Shown: piece by piece, positions 43,110 through 51,936 of the stretch | Layout: each line of letters starts with the position of its first letter | How positions within the stretch are numbered: position 1 is the first letter of the stretch | Source of the DNA: Croceibacterium_B sp963811255 | GTDB taxonomy: Bacteria > Pseudomonadota > Alphaproteobacteria > Sphingomonadales > Sphingomonadaceae | Direction: 5' to 3' | Length of the DNA stretch: 64,000 nucleotides | NCBI GenBank assembly: GCA_963811255.1 | Contig: CAWEQI010000003.1 | Location: 248,001 to 312,000 of the forward strand | The notes under the pieces: generated by a model | What the model was told of the DNA's origin: nothing | Databases searched by the model: none | Seen by the model: only the letters and a program-made list of their open reading frames with translations | Translations under genes and position numbers: made by a program

Positions 43110-44246
43110 ATGGCTATCGACCGCCTTGCCGATCTGGCATCGCCCAAGCTGGCGCCGCGCCTTGTGGTCAAGGTCGGCTCGTCGCTGCTCGTCGGCCGCG
43201 ACGGCGCCGTGCGCGGCGCGTGGCTCGACAGCCTGGTGCGCGAGCTGGCCGAGGCGCGCGAGGGGGGGCAGGAGGTGATCGTCGTCAGCTCCGGTGCGAT
43301 TGCCCTCGGCGCGGCCAAGCTGGGGCTGCCCAAGGGCGGGCGCGGCAGCCTGGCCGATGCCCAGGCCGCCGCTGCCGTGGGACAGATCGGCCTCGCCTCC
43401 TTGTGGTCCGAGCACTTGGCGGCGCACCGGATTGCCGCTGCCCAGCTGCTGGTCACCCTGGAGGACCTCGAGGACCGGCGGCGCTACCTCAACGCCGCCG
43501 CCACCCTTACCCGCCTGCTCAAGGCCGGCGCAGTGCCGGTCATAAACGAGAACGATTCGGTCGCGACCGAAGAGATTCGCTTCGGCGACAACGACCGCCT
43601 CGCCGCGCGTGTGGCGCAAGCGGCGAGCGCCGACGCGGTGATCCTCCTGTCGGACGTCGACGGACTTTACGACCGCGATCCCAAGGCACCGGACGCGAAG
43701 CTGTTGCCGACAGTTGCCGGCGTGACCGCCGAAATCCACGCGATGGCCAGCAAGGCCTCGGGCTCCGGCCTCGGCTCGGGCGGGATGACCTCGAAGCTGC
43801 AGGCCGCCGAGATCGCCGAACGCGCCGGAATCGCTCTGGCCATCGTCAACGGAACCCACGACGGCCCGCTGGCGCGCGCGCTCACGGGGCACGGCCGTGG
43901 CACCCTTTTCCTGCCGAAGCGCCGCGACGCCGGCCGCAAGGCGTGGCTCGGCGGGCGCCAGCGGATGCATGGAGCGCTGGCGATCGACGACGGCTGCGCC
44001 GCGGCGCTCGCGCGGGGCGGCAGCCTGCTGGCAACGGGAATCACCGCGGTCGAGGGCGTTTTCGCGCGCGGCGATCCGGTCGCCGTCCGCGACCGGCACG
44101 GCCACACGCTGGCGCAAGGGCTGGTCGAATACACCTCCGCCGAGATCGAGCGGATCAAGGGCCGCCGCAGCGGTCAGCTCGAGGCGCTGCTCGGCTATGC
44201 TCCCCGCGCGGCGGTAATCCATCGCGATCAGTTGGTGCTGCTGTGA
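43110..44246 (+). CDS. proB: Glutamate 5-kinase
   Basis: ATP-dependent first step of proline synthesis. 378 residues: amino acid kinase domain (VVKVGSSLLVG, SSGAIALGAAKLG, INENDSVATEEI with the glutamate site, GSGLGSGGM) and a C-terminal PUA domain (about 275-370). Feedback inhibition by proline is usual for the family. The stop overlaps the next gene's GTG by 4 nt. Confidence 0.95.
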   Translation: MAIDRLADLASPKLAPRLVVKVGSSLLVGRDGAVRGAWLDSLVRELAEAREGGQEVIVVSSGAIALGAAKLGLPKGGRGSLADAQAAAAVGQIGLASLWSEHLAAHRIAAAQLLVTLEDLEDRRRYLNAAATLTRLLKAGAVPVINENDSVATEEIRFGDNDRLAARVAQAASADAVILLSDVDGLYDRDPKAPDAKLLPTVAGVTAEIHAMASKASGSGLGSGGMTSKLQAAEIAERAGIALAIVNGTHDGPLARALTGHGRGTLFLPKRRDAGRKAWLGGRQRMHGALAIDDGCAAALARGGSLLATGITAVEGVFARGDPVAVRDRHGHTLAQGLVEYTSAEIERIKGRRSGQLEALLGYAPRAAVIHRDQLVLL

Positions 44247-45151
44247 CGCTGGCGGTGACCGGCGCGACCGGTTTCGTCGGCCGCGCCCTGCTCGAGGAAG
44301 CCGCCAAGCGGGGCCTTGAGGTCCGCGCGCTCACCCGCCGCCCGCAGGCGAACGCAGCGGGGATCGAGTGGGTAAGCGGCGACCTTCACGACCGCCCGGC
44401 GCTCGATCGGCTGGTAGCCCAAGCCGAGGCGGTGATTCACATAGCCGGCGTCGTCAACACCCATGATCCGATGGGTTTCCACCTCGGCAACGTCGAAGGC
44501 ACGCTACAACTGGTCGAAGCGGCAGTCGCGGCGGGCGCGCCGCGCCTGGTGTTCGTCTCCTCCCTCGCGGCGCGCGAGCCGCAGCTGTCGAAATACGGCC
44601 ATTCCAAGCTCCACGCTGAGAAGCTCGTCGCCGCCAGCGGTCTCGACTGGACGATCGTCCGCCCGCCGGCGATCTACGGCCCGCGTGACCGGGAGATTCT
44701 CGAGCTGTTCAAGCTCGCCAAGTGGGGCGTGGTGCCGATGCCGCCGCCCGGTCGCACCTCGATCCTCCACGTCGCCGATCTCGCCCGCCTCCTGCTGGCG
44801 TTGGTGCCGTCGAGCGAAACGGTGACGCGGCATACCTTCGAACCCGATGACGGCCGCGATAACGGCTGGAGCCACCGCGACTTGGCCCGCGCAATCGGCT
44901 GGGCGGTCGGCCGCCGCCCGTGGGTGCCGCACCTGTCGAAGGGCATGCTCGAACGTCTCGCGAAGGCCGACAAGGCGCTGCGCGGCCGCAAGGCGAGGCT
45001 CACGCCCGACCGCGTCGGCTACATGGTCCATTCCGATTGGGTCTGCAGCGCCAAGGCCAAGCCGCCCGTGCGTCTTTGGCACCCTGAGATTCCAACCCGC
45101 GAAGGCCTCAAGGGCACGGCCGATTGGTATCGCAAGGAGGGCTGGCTTTAG
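44243..45151 (+). CDS. NAD-dependent epimerase-like protein (atypical SDR)
   Basis: 302 residues from GTG 44243 (GTGA overlap with proB). N-terminal GATGFVG nucleotide loop; VFVSSLAA and a YGHSKLHAEK segment give Ser, Tyr and Lys in the usual places. It resembles complex I NDUFA9-like and other atypical SDR proteins; the substrate cannot be inferred. Coupling to proB suggests co-expression, not necessarily a shared pathway. Confidence 0.85.
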   Translation: MTLAVTGATGFVGRALLEEAAKRGLEVRALTRRPQANAAGIEWVSGDLHDRPALDRLVAQAEAVIHIAGVVNTHDPMGFHLGNVEGTLQLVEAAVAAGAPRLVFVSSLAAREPQLSKYGHSKLHAEKLVAASGLDWTIVRPPAIYGPRDREILELFKLAKWGVVPMPPPGRTSILHVADLARLLLALVPSSETVTRHTFEPDDGRDNGWSHRDLARAIGWAVGRRPWVPHLSKGMLERLAKADKALRGRKARLTPDRVGYMVHSDWVCSAKAKPPVRLWHPEIPTREGLKGTADWYRKEGWL

Positions 45152-45194
45152 CCTTCTGCTCTCTCCCCTTCAGGGAAAAGGGCTCAATACGGCC

Positions 45195-45869
45195 CTAACC
45201 CACCGTCTCCAGCCGCGTGAACCGCACCGGCATGATCTTGTGCACCTCGATCGAGCCATCGGCGGCCCTCTCGACCACGCTCAGTGCCTGCACGTCCTCG
45301 CCGCCGAGCGGGATCACCATTCGCCCGCCCGCGGCCAGCTCGTCCAGCAACTCCTGCGGCACCTCGTCCGCTGAGGCGGTGACGATGATCCGCTCGAACG
45401 GCGCGTGCTCCGGCCAGCCGCGCGAGCCGTCGCCGACTTTCACCTGGACATCGTAGCCGAGCGCCTTGAATCGCGTTTCGGCCGCCTCGGCGAATTCCTC
45501 GACCACCTCGACGCTGAATACCTCGGCGCCCATTTCGGCCATCACCGCGGCCTGATAGCCGAGCGCGGTGCCGACCTCGAGCACCCGCACCCCCGGCTCA
45601 ATCTGCGCCAGTTGCAGCATCAGCGCGCCGATGAACGGCTGTGAGATGGTCTTATCGAAGCCGATCGGCAGCGGCCCGTCCTGATAGGCGAGCGCGGCGA
45701 TGCTCGAGGGCACGAACAGGTGCCGCGGCACTTCCATCAGGGCCCGCCGCAGCTTGGGATCGAGCTGGTCGGTGCCGATCTCCTCGCTCGACAGGTCGAA
45801 ATGCATCTCGACGATCTCGACCATGTGCCGGCGCAGGATCGCCAAGTGCTTTTCGGTCATCGGCTTCAT
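45195..45869 (-). CDS. pcm: Protein-L-isoaspartate O-methyltransferase
   Basis: Repairs isoaspartyl residues in proteins using SAM. About 224 residues from ATG 45869 (ATG 45860 is also possible; the frame is open to 45959 but the extra residues look non-coding). DGPLPIGFDKTISQPF is the family's substrate-binding segment, and VLEVGTALGYQAAVMAEMG the SAM motif. The SAM loop reads GTALGYQ instead of the commoner GTGSGYQ. Confidence 0.9.
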   Translation of the reverse strand: MKPMTEKHLAILRRHMVEIVEMHFDLSSEEIGTDQLDPKLRRALMEVPRHLFVPSSIAALAYQDGPLPIGFDKTISQPFIGALMLQLAQIEPGVRVLEVGTALGYQAAVMAEMGAEVFSVEVVEEFAEAAETRFKALGYDVQVKVGDGSRGWPEHAPFERIIVTASADEVPQELLDELAAGGRMVIPLGGEDVQALSVVERAADGSIEVHKIMPVRFTRLETVG

Positions 45870-46201
45870 GGAGGACGGCTCCCGCGGTACCTCTTGGAAG
45901 CGAACCCGGCCCGGCTTCGTTCCCCGGCAAAGCTGCAGTAGCACAGCTTTGGCGTCCACGATGAATTAACTGCGGGCGGAGCGGTCCCGGCGCAAGCTAT
46001 TCCACACTCCGGGCGCATGGCGCGGGAAGACCCGCGCATGCTTGGAGAGACACGCACACGGCACCGGCGACGGCCGAACGTCGACCCGTTCGGCCAGCAG
46101 GTTCCGCCGGGCTTGCAACGGGATGAGGCGGAGGTGGCCGGTAGCCTCGTCCGGTTTCGAGGACCGGCGGAAGGTCCACTCCGTCCGCCGGTCCGGATTG
46201 G
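45870..46201. other. Gene-free stretch upstream of pcm
   Basis: No gene supported. Frames on both strands are open but look like GC-rich noise. The pcm promoter must lie here. Confidence 0.4.
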
Positions 46202-46417
46202 TTATGGGCTAACCGGGAGGTCTTGCAACCGGCTGTTCGAACCCCGGGTGGCAATGATGGCCCGTTCTATGCCCGGTACCATCCTGGCGAACACTTTCGC
46301 CAGGCCGGGGGGTATCGCACTGCTGCGTTGGGGCGTGCCATGGGCATTGCCCTGGGCGGCTGCTGGAACCGCCGTCGCGATCAGCAACAGAGCGAAGCTT
46401 GCATATCCTTTTCTCAT
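46202..46417 (-). CDS. Small secreted protein, unknown
   Basis: 71 residues from ATG 46417. A clear signal peptide (MRKGYASFALLLIATAVPAA, cleavage after AAAQ) is followed by a short mature part with IPPGLAKVFARMVPG and no cysteines. The signal peptide argues for a real gene; the mature region is short and unfamiliar, so truncation is possible. On the plus strand a 141-codon frame overlaps it and is probably a shadow. Confidence 0.5.
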   Translation of the reverse strand: MRKGYASFALLLIATAVPAAAQGNAHGTPQRSSAIPPGLAKVFARMVPGIERAIIATRGSNSRLQDLPVSP

Positions 46418-46774
46418 TAGACGACCCTTTATCTGTTTGTAGGGTTGGCGACGCCCGGGAGCTGCCGCGCTCGCGAGCCGCTCAAGAATAGACGCGGCAG
46501 CCGATAAGGCTCAGGAACTTGCGACATGCCGGGGTGTAAAGGGGATGCGCCGAACCCGCGAAATTCGGGCGTCGGACAAGCCGTCGCGTACCTGCGACGG
46601 GACGATTTCCGCCGATGCGAGGCATTCATTGCCGCGTCTGATCCGCTTTGCCGATCCTAGCCATCGCGAAAGCGCGAACGCCTGCCAAAGCGTGAGCTCC
46701 TGCGGGAGCAGGAGCCTGGGGTGGAAGCGCCATGTTGGGACCGGGCTCCGGATCAAGTCCACAGCTCGAAAGGC
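46418..46774. other. Gene-free stretch after cysH
   Basis: No gene supported. It holds a perfect hairpin, GCTCCTGC (46696-46703) with GCAGGAGC (46708-46715) and a GGGA loop, 60 bp past the cysH stop, the likely end of the sulfur operon transcript. Confidence 0.45.
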
Positions 46775-47554
46775 TCAGAACGCCGGCTCGTATCCGGGCG
46801 GCAGCTCGCCCTCGTCGCTGTCGGGCACGCCCGGCAGGTGGATGCCGCACTCGGTCTTGTCCCACCCGCGCCAGCGGCCGGCGCGAGGATCCTCGCCCGG
46901 TAGCACCGGGCTGGTGCACGGCTGGCAACCGACCGAGAGGAAGCCCTGCGCCTCGAGCGGATGGCGCGGCAGGTCGTGCTCGGCGAAATAGGCTTCGAGC
47001 TGGTCCTTGCCCCAGTCGCCCAGCGGGTTGATCTTGAGCCGCCCGTCCTCGACCTCGAACCGCGGCAGATTCTCGCGGGTGACCGACTGGAATGCCTTGC
47101 GGCCCGAGATCCAGCTGTCGAGCCCGCGCTTGGCTCGCGCCAGGGGTTCGACCTTGCGGATGGCACAGCAGCCGTCGGGATCGTACGACCACCTGAGGCC
47201 GCTTTCGTCCTTCGCCGCGAGCACCGCCGGATCGGGCGTGATCACCGAATTGTCGGTCAGCCCGAGCCGCTCGATTAGCGTCTCGCGATAGGCCAGCGTC
47301 TCGTCGAACATCTTCAGCGTGTCGACGAAGATCACCGGCGTCGCCGGGTCGGCCTGGGCGACGAGGTGCAGCAGCACCGCGCTCTCGGTGCCGAACGAGC
47401 TCACCACCGCCACTCGCCCGAGCTCGCCCTCGGCGAACAGCGTGCGCAGCATCGTCGCGGCGTCCACACCGGCGAAACGCGCGTTGAGCGCGTCGGCGTC
47501 GGCCTGGGTGAACCGCGGCGCGGTATCGATTCGGTCGATCGCGCGGCTAGCCAT
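46775..47554 (-). CDS. cysH: Phosphoadenylyl-/adenylyl-sulfate reductase
   Basis: Reduces activated sulfate to sulfite with thioredoxin. 259 residues from ATG 47554, overlapping DUF934 by 8 bp. SSFGTESAVLLHLV is the PP-motif, VDTLKMFDETLAYRE the sulfate-nucleotide region. DGCCAIRKVEPL and SVGCQPCT supply two Cys pairs, the [4Fe-4S] ligands of APS-type reductases, so APS is a likely substrate. Last gene of the operon cobA-DUF2849-cysI-DUF934-cysH; ATP sulfurylase genes are not in the window. Confidence 0.93.
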   Translation of the reverse strand: MASRAIDRIDTAPRFTQADADALNARFAGVDAATMLRTLFAEGELGRVAVVSSFGTESAVLLHLVAQADPATPVIFVDTLKMFDETLAYRETLIERLGLTDNSVITPDPAVLAAKDESGLRWSYDPDGCCAIRKVEPLARAKRGLDSWISGRKAFQSVTRENLPRFEVEDGRLKINPLGDWGKDQLEAYFAEHDLPRHPLEAQGFLSVGCQPCTSPVLPGEDPRAGRWRGWDKTECGIHLPGVPDSDEGELPPGYEPAF

Positions 47555-48017
47555 GGCGCAATTTCCAGATCGGCACGGCATCGTCGGCCGCGGGCTGATA
47601 GACGTAGGGGTAGCGATCGAGCGAAGCTTGCAGCACCTCGCGATCGAGCGGTGCATCGGGGGCGAAGTTGTCGAAGCCGCAGCGGCGCATGAACCAGACG
47701 AGGTCGACCAGCACATCGCCGGTGGCCTTTATCTCGCCGGTGTAGCCGGCCTCGCGCAGGATGCGTGCGGTCGAAAAGCCACGACCATCGCGGAACTTGG
47801 GAAAGTCGACTTCGACCAGCTTCACCCGCGCCAGATGCGGGATCAATTCCTCGGGGTTGTCGCCCGCCTCGATACGCACCGAGGCGGCGTCGGGCTGGTC
47901 GAGGAACGCCTCGAGGCTCACCGCCGGCTCGTCGGCCGGCCGGTCGTCGCGGAAGCGCAGGTAGTCGCCGCCGTAATCCTCGGTTGCGGCGGGCGTCGGG
48001 TTGCCGCTCTCAGCCAT
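47547..48017 (-). CDS. DUF934 family protein
   Basis: 156 residues from ATG 48017, overlapping cysI by 8 bp and cysH by 8 bp. Core segments: LIPHLARVKLVEVDFPKFRDG, GRGFSTARILREAGYTGE and GDVLVDLVWFMRRCGFDNF. DUF934 proteins occur with sulfite reductase and cysH and are presumed accessory to sulfite reduction; the biochemical role is not established to my knowledge. The longer frame to 48281 is a shadow of cysI. Confidence 0.9.
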   Translation of the reverse strand: MAESGNPTPAATEDYGGDYLRFRDDRPADEPAVSLEAFLDQPDAASVRIEAGDNPEELIPHLARVKLVEVDFPKFRDGRGFSTARILREAGYTGEIKATGDVLVDLVWFMRRCGFDNFAPDAPLDREVLQASLDRYPYVYQPAADDAVPIWKLRHG

Positions 48018-49644
48018 AGATCGCCTCCTTGAAGCCATCCATGCCCACCCGGCGATACGTGTCGAGGAAGCGCTCGCCCGACTGGCGGATCGTGCGGTAA
48101 TGCTCGACCGCCCGCTCGACCGCATCGACGATTCCCTCTTCGTCGAAGCCGGGACCGGTGATCTTGGCTTGGGTGGTCGTCTCGTCGCCCGAGCCGCCGA
48201 GCAGCAGCTGGTAATTCTCGGTGCCCTTCCGGTCGACACCCAGAATCCCAATGTGCCCGGCGTGGTGGTGGCCGCAGGCATTGATACAGCCGCTGATCTT
48301 GATCTTCAGCTCGCCCAAATCCTGTTGCCGATCGTAATCGGCGAAGCGCTGGGCGATTTTCTGCGCCACCGGGATCGAGCGGGCGTTCGCGAGGGTGCAA
48401 TAGTCGAGACCCGGGCAGGCGATGATGTCGGTCACGAGATCGAGATTGGCGTCGGCGAGGCCGGCTTCGCGTAGCGTCTGCCAGACCGCATAGAGATCCT
48501 GCTTGCGCACGTGCGGCAGCACCAGGTTCTGCGTGTGGGCGACCCGCAGCTCGTCGAAGCTGTACCGCTCGGCGAGATCGGCGACGACCTCCATCTGCTC
48601 GGCCGTCATGTCGCCGCCGGTCTTGCCGATTGGCTTCAGGCTGATGTTGGCGATCCCGTAACCGGGTGCCTTGTGCTCGACGACTTGTTGATCGAGCCAC
48701 ACCGCGAAATCGGGATCGGACCGGTCGACCTCGTCGCTCAGATCCGTCTCGAACGGCGGCGGGGCGAAATAGGCGGCGATGCGGTCGTATTCGGCCTGCG
48801 GGAAATCGGACTTGAGCGTCAGGATGTGCTCGAAAGCCTCCTCGACTTGGCGAGTGAACTCTTCCTCGCCCAGATGGTGGACCAGGATCTTCATCCGCTG
48901 CTTGTGAATGTTGTCGCGCCGCGCGTGGCGGTTCCACACCCTGAGGACTGCCTGGAGGTAGCTGAAGATCTGGTGCTGCGGCACGAAGTCGCGACTCTTG
49001 TAGGCGATAAATGGCGTGCGCCCCATGCCGCCGCCAGGATAGACCTCGAAGCCGAGTTCGCCGGCCTCGTTCCTGACGATCCGCAGGCCGAAGTCGTGCC
49101 AGCGCATCGCCGCGCGGTCGGCCTCGGAAGCGATCACGGCGATCTTGAACTTGCGCGGCAGATAGCTGAATTCCGGGTGGAAGGTGGTCATCTGCCGCAG
49201 CATCTCGGCCCATGGGCGCGGATCGATGATCTCGTCGGCAGCGGCACCGGCGTAATGATCGGCGCTGATGTTGCGGATCGATTCGCCGCTGGTCTGGATG
49301 CAGTGCATCTCGACTTCGGCCAGCTCGGCGAGGATGTCGGGCGCCTGCTCGAGCTTGATCCAGTGGAACTGCAGGTTCTGCCGCGTGGTGAAGTGGCCGT
49401 AACCGCGGTCGTAGGTGCGGGCGATGTGCGCCAGCTTGCGCAGCTGGCGGCTGTCGAGCGTCCCATAGGCGATCGCGATACGCAGCATGTAGGCGTGGAG
49501 CTGCAGGTAGAGCCCGTTCTTCAGCCTGAGCGGCTTGAACTGGTCGTCGGTCATATGCCCGGCGATGCGCCGGCGCACCTGGTCGCGGAAATCCTCGACC
49601 CGGGCATCCACCATCGCCTGGTCGTATTGGTCGTAGCGGTACAT
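48010..49644 (-). CDS. cysI: Sulfite/nitrite reductase hemoprotein
   Basis: Siroheme and [4Fe-4S] enzyme reducing sulfite to sulfide. 544 residues from ATG 49644, sharing one base with the DUF2849 stop (TGATG). Two ferredoxin-like repeats with the substrate region GYGHFTTRQNLQFHWI. The cluster ligands appear as CPGLDYC and later CINAC, with HHHAGHIG after. Neighbouring cobA supplies siroheme precursor and cysH supplies sulfite, so sulfite is the likely substrate. Electron donor (ferredoxin or flavoprotein) not visible. Confidence 0.94.
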   Translation of the reverse strand: MYRYDQYDQAMVDARVEDFRDQVRRRIAGHMTDDQFKPLRLKNGLYLQLHAYMLRIAIAYGTLDSRQLRKLAHIARTYDRGYGHFTTRQNLQFHWIKLEQAPDILAELAEVEMHCIQTSGESIRNISADHYAGAAADEIIDPRPWAEMLRQMTTFHPEFSYLPRKFKIAVIASEADRAAMRWHDFGLRIVRNEAGELGFEVYPGGGMGRTPFIAYKSRDFVPQHQIFSYLQAVLRVWNRHARRDNIHKQRMKILVHHLGEEEFTRQVEEAFEHILTLKSDFPQAEYDRIAAYFAPPPFETDLSDEVDRSDPDFAVWLDQQVVEHKAPGYGIANISLKPIGKTGGDMTAEQMEVVADLAERYSFDELRVAHTQNLVLPHVRKQDLYAVWQTLREAGLADANLDLVTDIIACPGLDYCTLANARSIPVAQKIAQRFADYDRQQDLGELKIKISGCINACGHHHAGHIGILGVDRKGTENYQLLLGGSGDETTTQAKITGPGFDEEGIVDAVERAVEHYRTIRQSGERFLDTYRRVGMDGFKEAIYG

Positions 49645-49943
49645 CAGATCACCCAGTTGCCGGCGTTCGGGTCGGCAGGCTTGAGGGTCAGGTCCGGGCG
49701 CACGGTCGGGCCGAGCGCGCGGATGCGGTCCTTGATATGCGCCGGGCGGATCTTGCCGTCGGGTTCGCGCTCGGCCTCGATCACATAGCCGCCGTTGACC
49801 CGGCACGCGGCGTCCTCGACGGCGAGGATCTGCTCGCCGTTCTCGCCGACGTCGACGGCGTCCTCGACATGGATCGACCAGCCCTGGCCATCCCACCAGA
49901 TCACGGCGCCGGTCTTGAGGTCGTTGCCGGTGAGAATCTTCAT
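49644..49943 (-). CDS. DUF2849 family protein
   Basis: 99 residues. It begins MKILTGNDLKTGAVIWWDG, the recognisable start of DUF2849, and has HIKDRIRALGPTVRPDL near the end. It overlaps cobA (ATGA) and cysI (TGATG), placing it firmly in the sulfite reduction operon. A role in assembly or electron delivery to CysI is inference only. Confidence 0.9.
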   Translation of the reverse strand: MKILTGNDLKTGAVIWWDGQGWSIHVEDAVDVGENGEQILAVEDAACRVNGGYVIEAEREPDGKIRPAHIKDRIRALGPTVRPDLTLKPADPNAGNWVI

Positions 49944-50698
49944 CGCGCAAACTCCGCGGCGAGCGCCCCGAGTGCGTTATCTTCGCGCGCGGTCACCTCG
50001 CCGATGACGATCAGTGCCGGACTTTTCACCCGCTCCCGCTCCACCAGCTCGGGCAAGCCGGCGAGCGGCGCGCGCAGCACGCGCATCTCGGGCCGGCAGG
50101 CGTTCTCGATCACCGCCACCGGCATCTCCGGCGTCAGGCCGTCTTCGATCAGCTTTTCGGCGATCTGCGGTGCAGTCTTGACGCCCATGTAAATCACCAG
50201 CGTGCGTCCTTGCCCGGCGAGCCCAGCCCAGTTCTGCTCGGACAGGCCCTTGCACTGCCCGGCGACGAAGCTGACCACGCTCGCCGCGTCGCGGTGAGTC
50301 AGCGCGATCTGCGCCGCCGCCGCTGCGCCGAGCGCGGAAGTCACGCCGGGGACGACCTCGACCGGCACGCCGGCCGCGCGACACGTCTCGGCCTCTTCGC
50401 CGCCGCGGCCGAACACGAATGGGTCGCCGCCCTTGAGCCGCATGACATCGCGTCCGGCCCGCGCCTCGCGCACCAGCAGCGCGTTAATCTCGTCCTGCGG
50501 CAGCGTGTGCCGCGCCCGCCGCTTGGCAACCGAAATCAGCTCGGCATCGGGCCGGGCCAGTTCGAGTATCGCGGGATCGACCAGCCCGTCGTGCACGATC
50601 AACCCGGCGCGCCCGATCAGCCGCGCCGCGCGCAGCGTCAGCAGCTCCGGATCGCCCGGGCCCGCGCCGATCAGATAGATGGTGCCGACTTTTTCCAT
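49940..50698 (-). CDS. cobA: Uroporphyrinogen-III C-methyltransferase
   Basis: SAM-dependent methylase making precorrin-2, the precursor of siroheme needed by CysI. 252 residues from ATG 50698 (a TTG at 50707 is possible). LIGAGPGDPELLTLRA at the N-terminus, VMRLKGGDPFVFGRGGEEAE, and VVPGVTSALGAAAAA match SUMT. It lacks the oxidase/ferrochelatase domain of CysG, which must be elsewhere. First gene of the operon. Confidence 0.94.
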   Translation of the reverse strand: MEKVGTIYLIGAGPGDPELLTLRAARLIGRAGLIVHDGLVDPAILELARPDAELISVAKRRARHTLPQDEINALLVREARAGRDVMRLKGGDPFVFGRGGEEAETCRAAGVPVEVVPGVTSALGAAAAAQIALTHRDAASVVSFVAGQCKGLSEQNWAGLAGQGRTLVIYMGVKTAPQIAEKLIEDGLTPEMPVAVIENACRPEMRVLRAPLAGLPELVERERVKSPALIVIGEVTAREDNALGALAAEFAR

Positions 50699-50776
50699 GC
50701 GCGGCAAATGCGCGCTGCGCCGCAGCGTCGCCAGCGAGAATGCTTTTGGCTCGGGCTAGGTGAGCTTTAGGAGGCG

Positions 50777-51859
50777 CTAATCGCCCGAGCCGAGCGTCTC
50801 GGACACCTGCCGGCGCCACTCGCCGCTGTCGATCTGCTCGAGTAGCGCGACGTCGATCGCCTCGCGCAGCGGACTGCCTTCCGGCAGGGCGATGCCATAG
50901 TCCTGACGTCCGAATGTTCCGGGCACCATCTTCAACTCCTTCCGGAAGCCGCGATTGATCCGGTAGCGCAGCAAGGGGGCGTCGTAGACGAAGGCGTCGA
51001 TGTCGCCCTTGCGCACCGCGGCGAGGCCGCTGTCTATGTTGGGATAACTGGTGAAGCCAACTCCCGCGTCGCCGAGCCACGCATCGCTCGCCGAGCCGGC
51101 GATCGAGCCTACTGCCACGCCCGGCAAGTCGCCGGGGCCCGCGACCGTGCCCGACAGTCGGTCGGCCGTGAGCGAGGAGGCGATCATCCCGGTGAACGTG
51201 GAAATGATCAGGATTGCGGCGAACATCCACACCAGCGCGACCACCTTGCCGGCGGCGGTGCGCGGCGCCTTGTCGCCATAACCGACCGTGGTCATCGTCA
51301 CCGCCGAGAACCAGAAGCCAGCACCCAGGCCCTTGGCATTCTCCGGGAATTCCTCGGGGTTGCGGCGCCGCTCGACCAGCCAGAAGAGAAGGCCGACGAA
51401 CAGCAGCAGCGCCGATAGCGCGAGCACTGCCTGGAGGAACTGCCAGGTGAAGAAGTTCTGGAACAGCGAGAGCCACGCGGTGGGCGATTTGCGCACCGCG
51501 ATGCCGAAGCCGGTGGCATAGAACGGTTGCGTGAAATCGACCCGCTTCTCGCGGTCGGCGGTGATGGTCAGCGCGCCGACGCTCGCGTCGTAGGCGCCGT
51601 TCGCCACGCCATTGGTCATTCCGGCGAGGTCGCTTTCGACGAACCGGTAGGAATAGCCCTTCTCATCGGCGATCGTGCGCCACAAGTCGATGGCAAGGCC
51701 GTGCCATTTGCCGTCGTTCTCCTTCATGGCGAACGGCGGCGCTTCGTGGGTGGCGATGGTCATCGCTCTGCCCGGGGCATCTCGCGCCGCTGCCGGCGCG
51801 GCAAGCACGACGGCCGTGAACAGAATCGCCGCAAACCGGCGCAAGATGCCAGGATACAT
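50777..51859 (-). CDS. GluR0-like ligand-gated potassium channel
   Basis: 360 residues from ATG 51859 with signal peptide (about 1-25). Domain order: first half of a periplasmic amino-acid-binding fold (33-125, with ATHEAPPFAMKENDGKWHG and VDFTQPFYATGF), a membrane helix (139-163), a pore loop with the K+ filter TVGYGD at 191-196, a second helix (203-231), then the second half of the binding domain (245-355). This split arrangement is that of prokaryotic ionotropic glutamate receptors such as Synechocystis GluR0. Ligand unknown. An alternative reading as a plain potassium channel does not explain the flanking binding lobes. Confidence 0.88.
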   Translation of the reverse strand: MYPGILRRFAAILFTAVVLAAPAAARDAPGRAMTIATHEAPPFAMKENDGKWHGLAIDLWRTIADEKGYSYRFVESDLAGMTNGVANGAYDASVGALTITADREKRVDFTQPFYATGFGIAVRKSPTAWLSLFQNFFTWQFLQAVLALSALLLFVGLLFWLVERRRNPEEFPENAKGLGAGFWFSAVTMTTVGYGDKAPRTAAGKVVALVWMFAAILIISTFTGMIASSLTADRLSGTVAGPGDLPGVAVGSIAGSASDAWLGDAGVGFTSYPNIDSGLAAVRKGDIDAFVYDAPLLRYRINRGFRKELKMVPGTFGRQDYGIALPEGSPLREAIDVALLEQIDSGEWRRQVSETLGSGD

Positions 51860-51936
51860 GATGTCGTCCCCGAATGGCCCGCCGGCCACGCTCGGGAATT
51901 CGCGCGCGCGATGCAACCCCCCGTCGGGCGGAGGTG

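Noticed and set aside
46017..46442. A 141-codon plus-strand ORF
   Set aside because: It is opposite the signal-peptide ORF at 46202-46417, lacks protein-like features and has no ribosome binding site.
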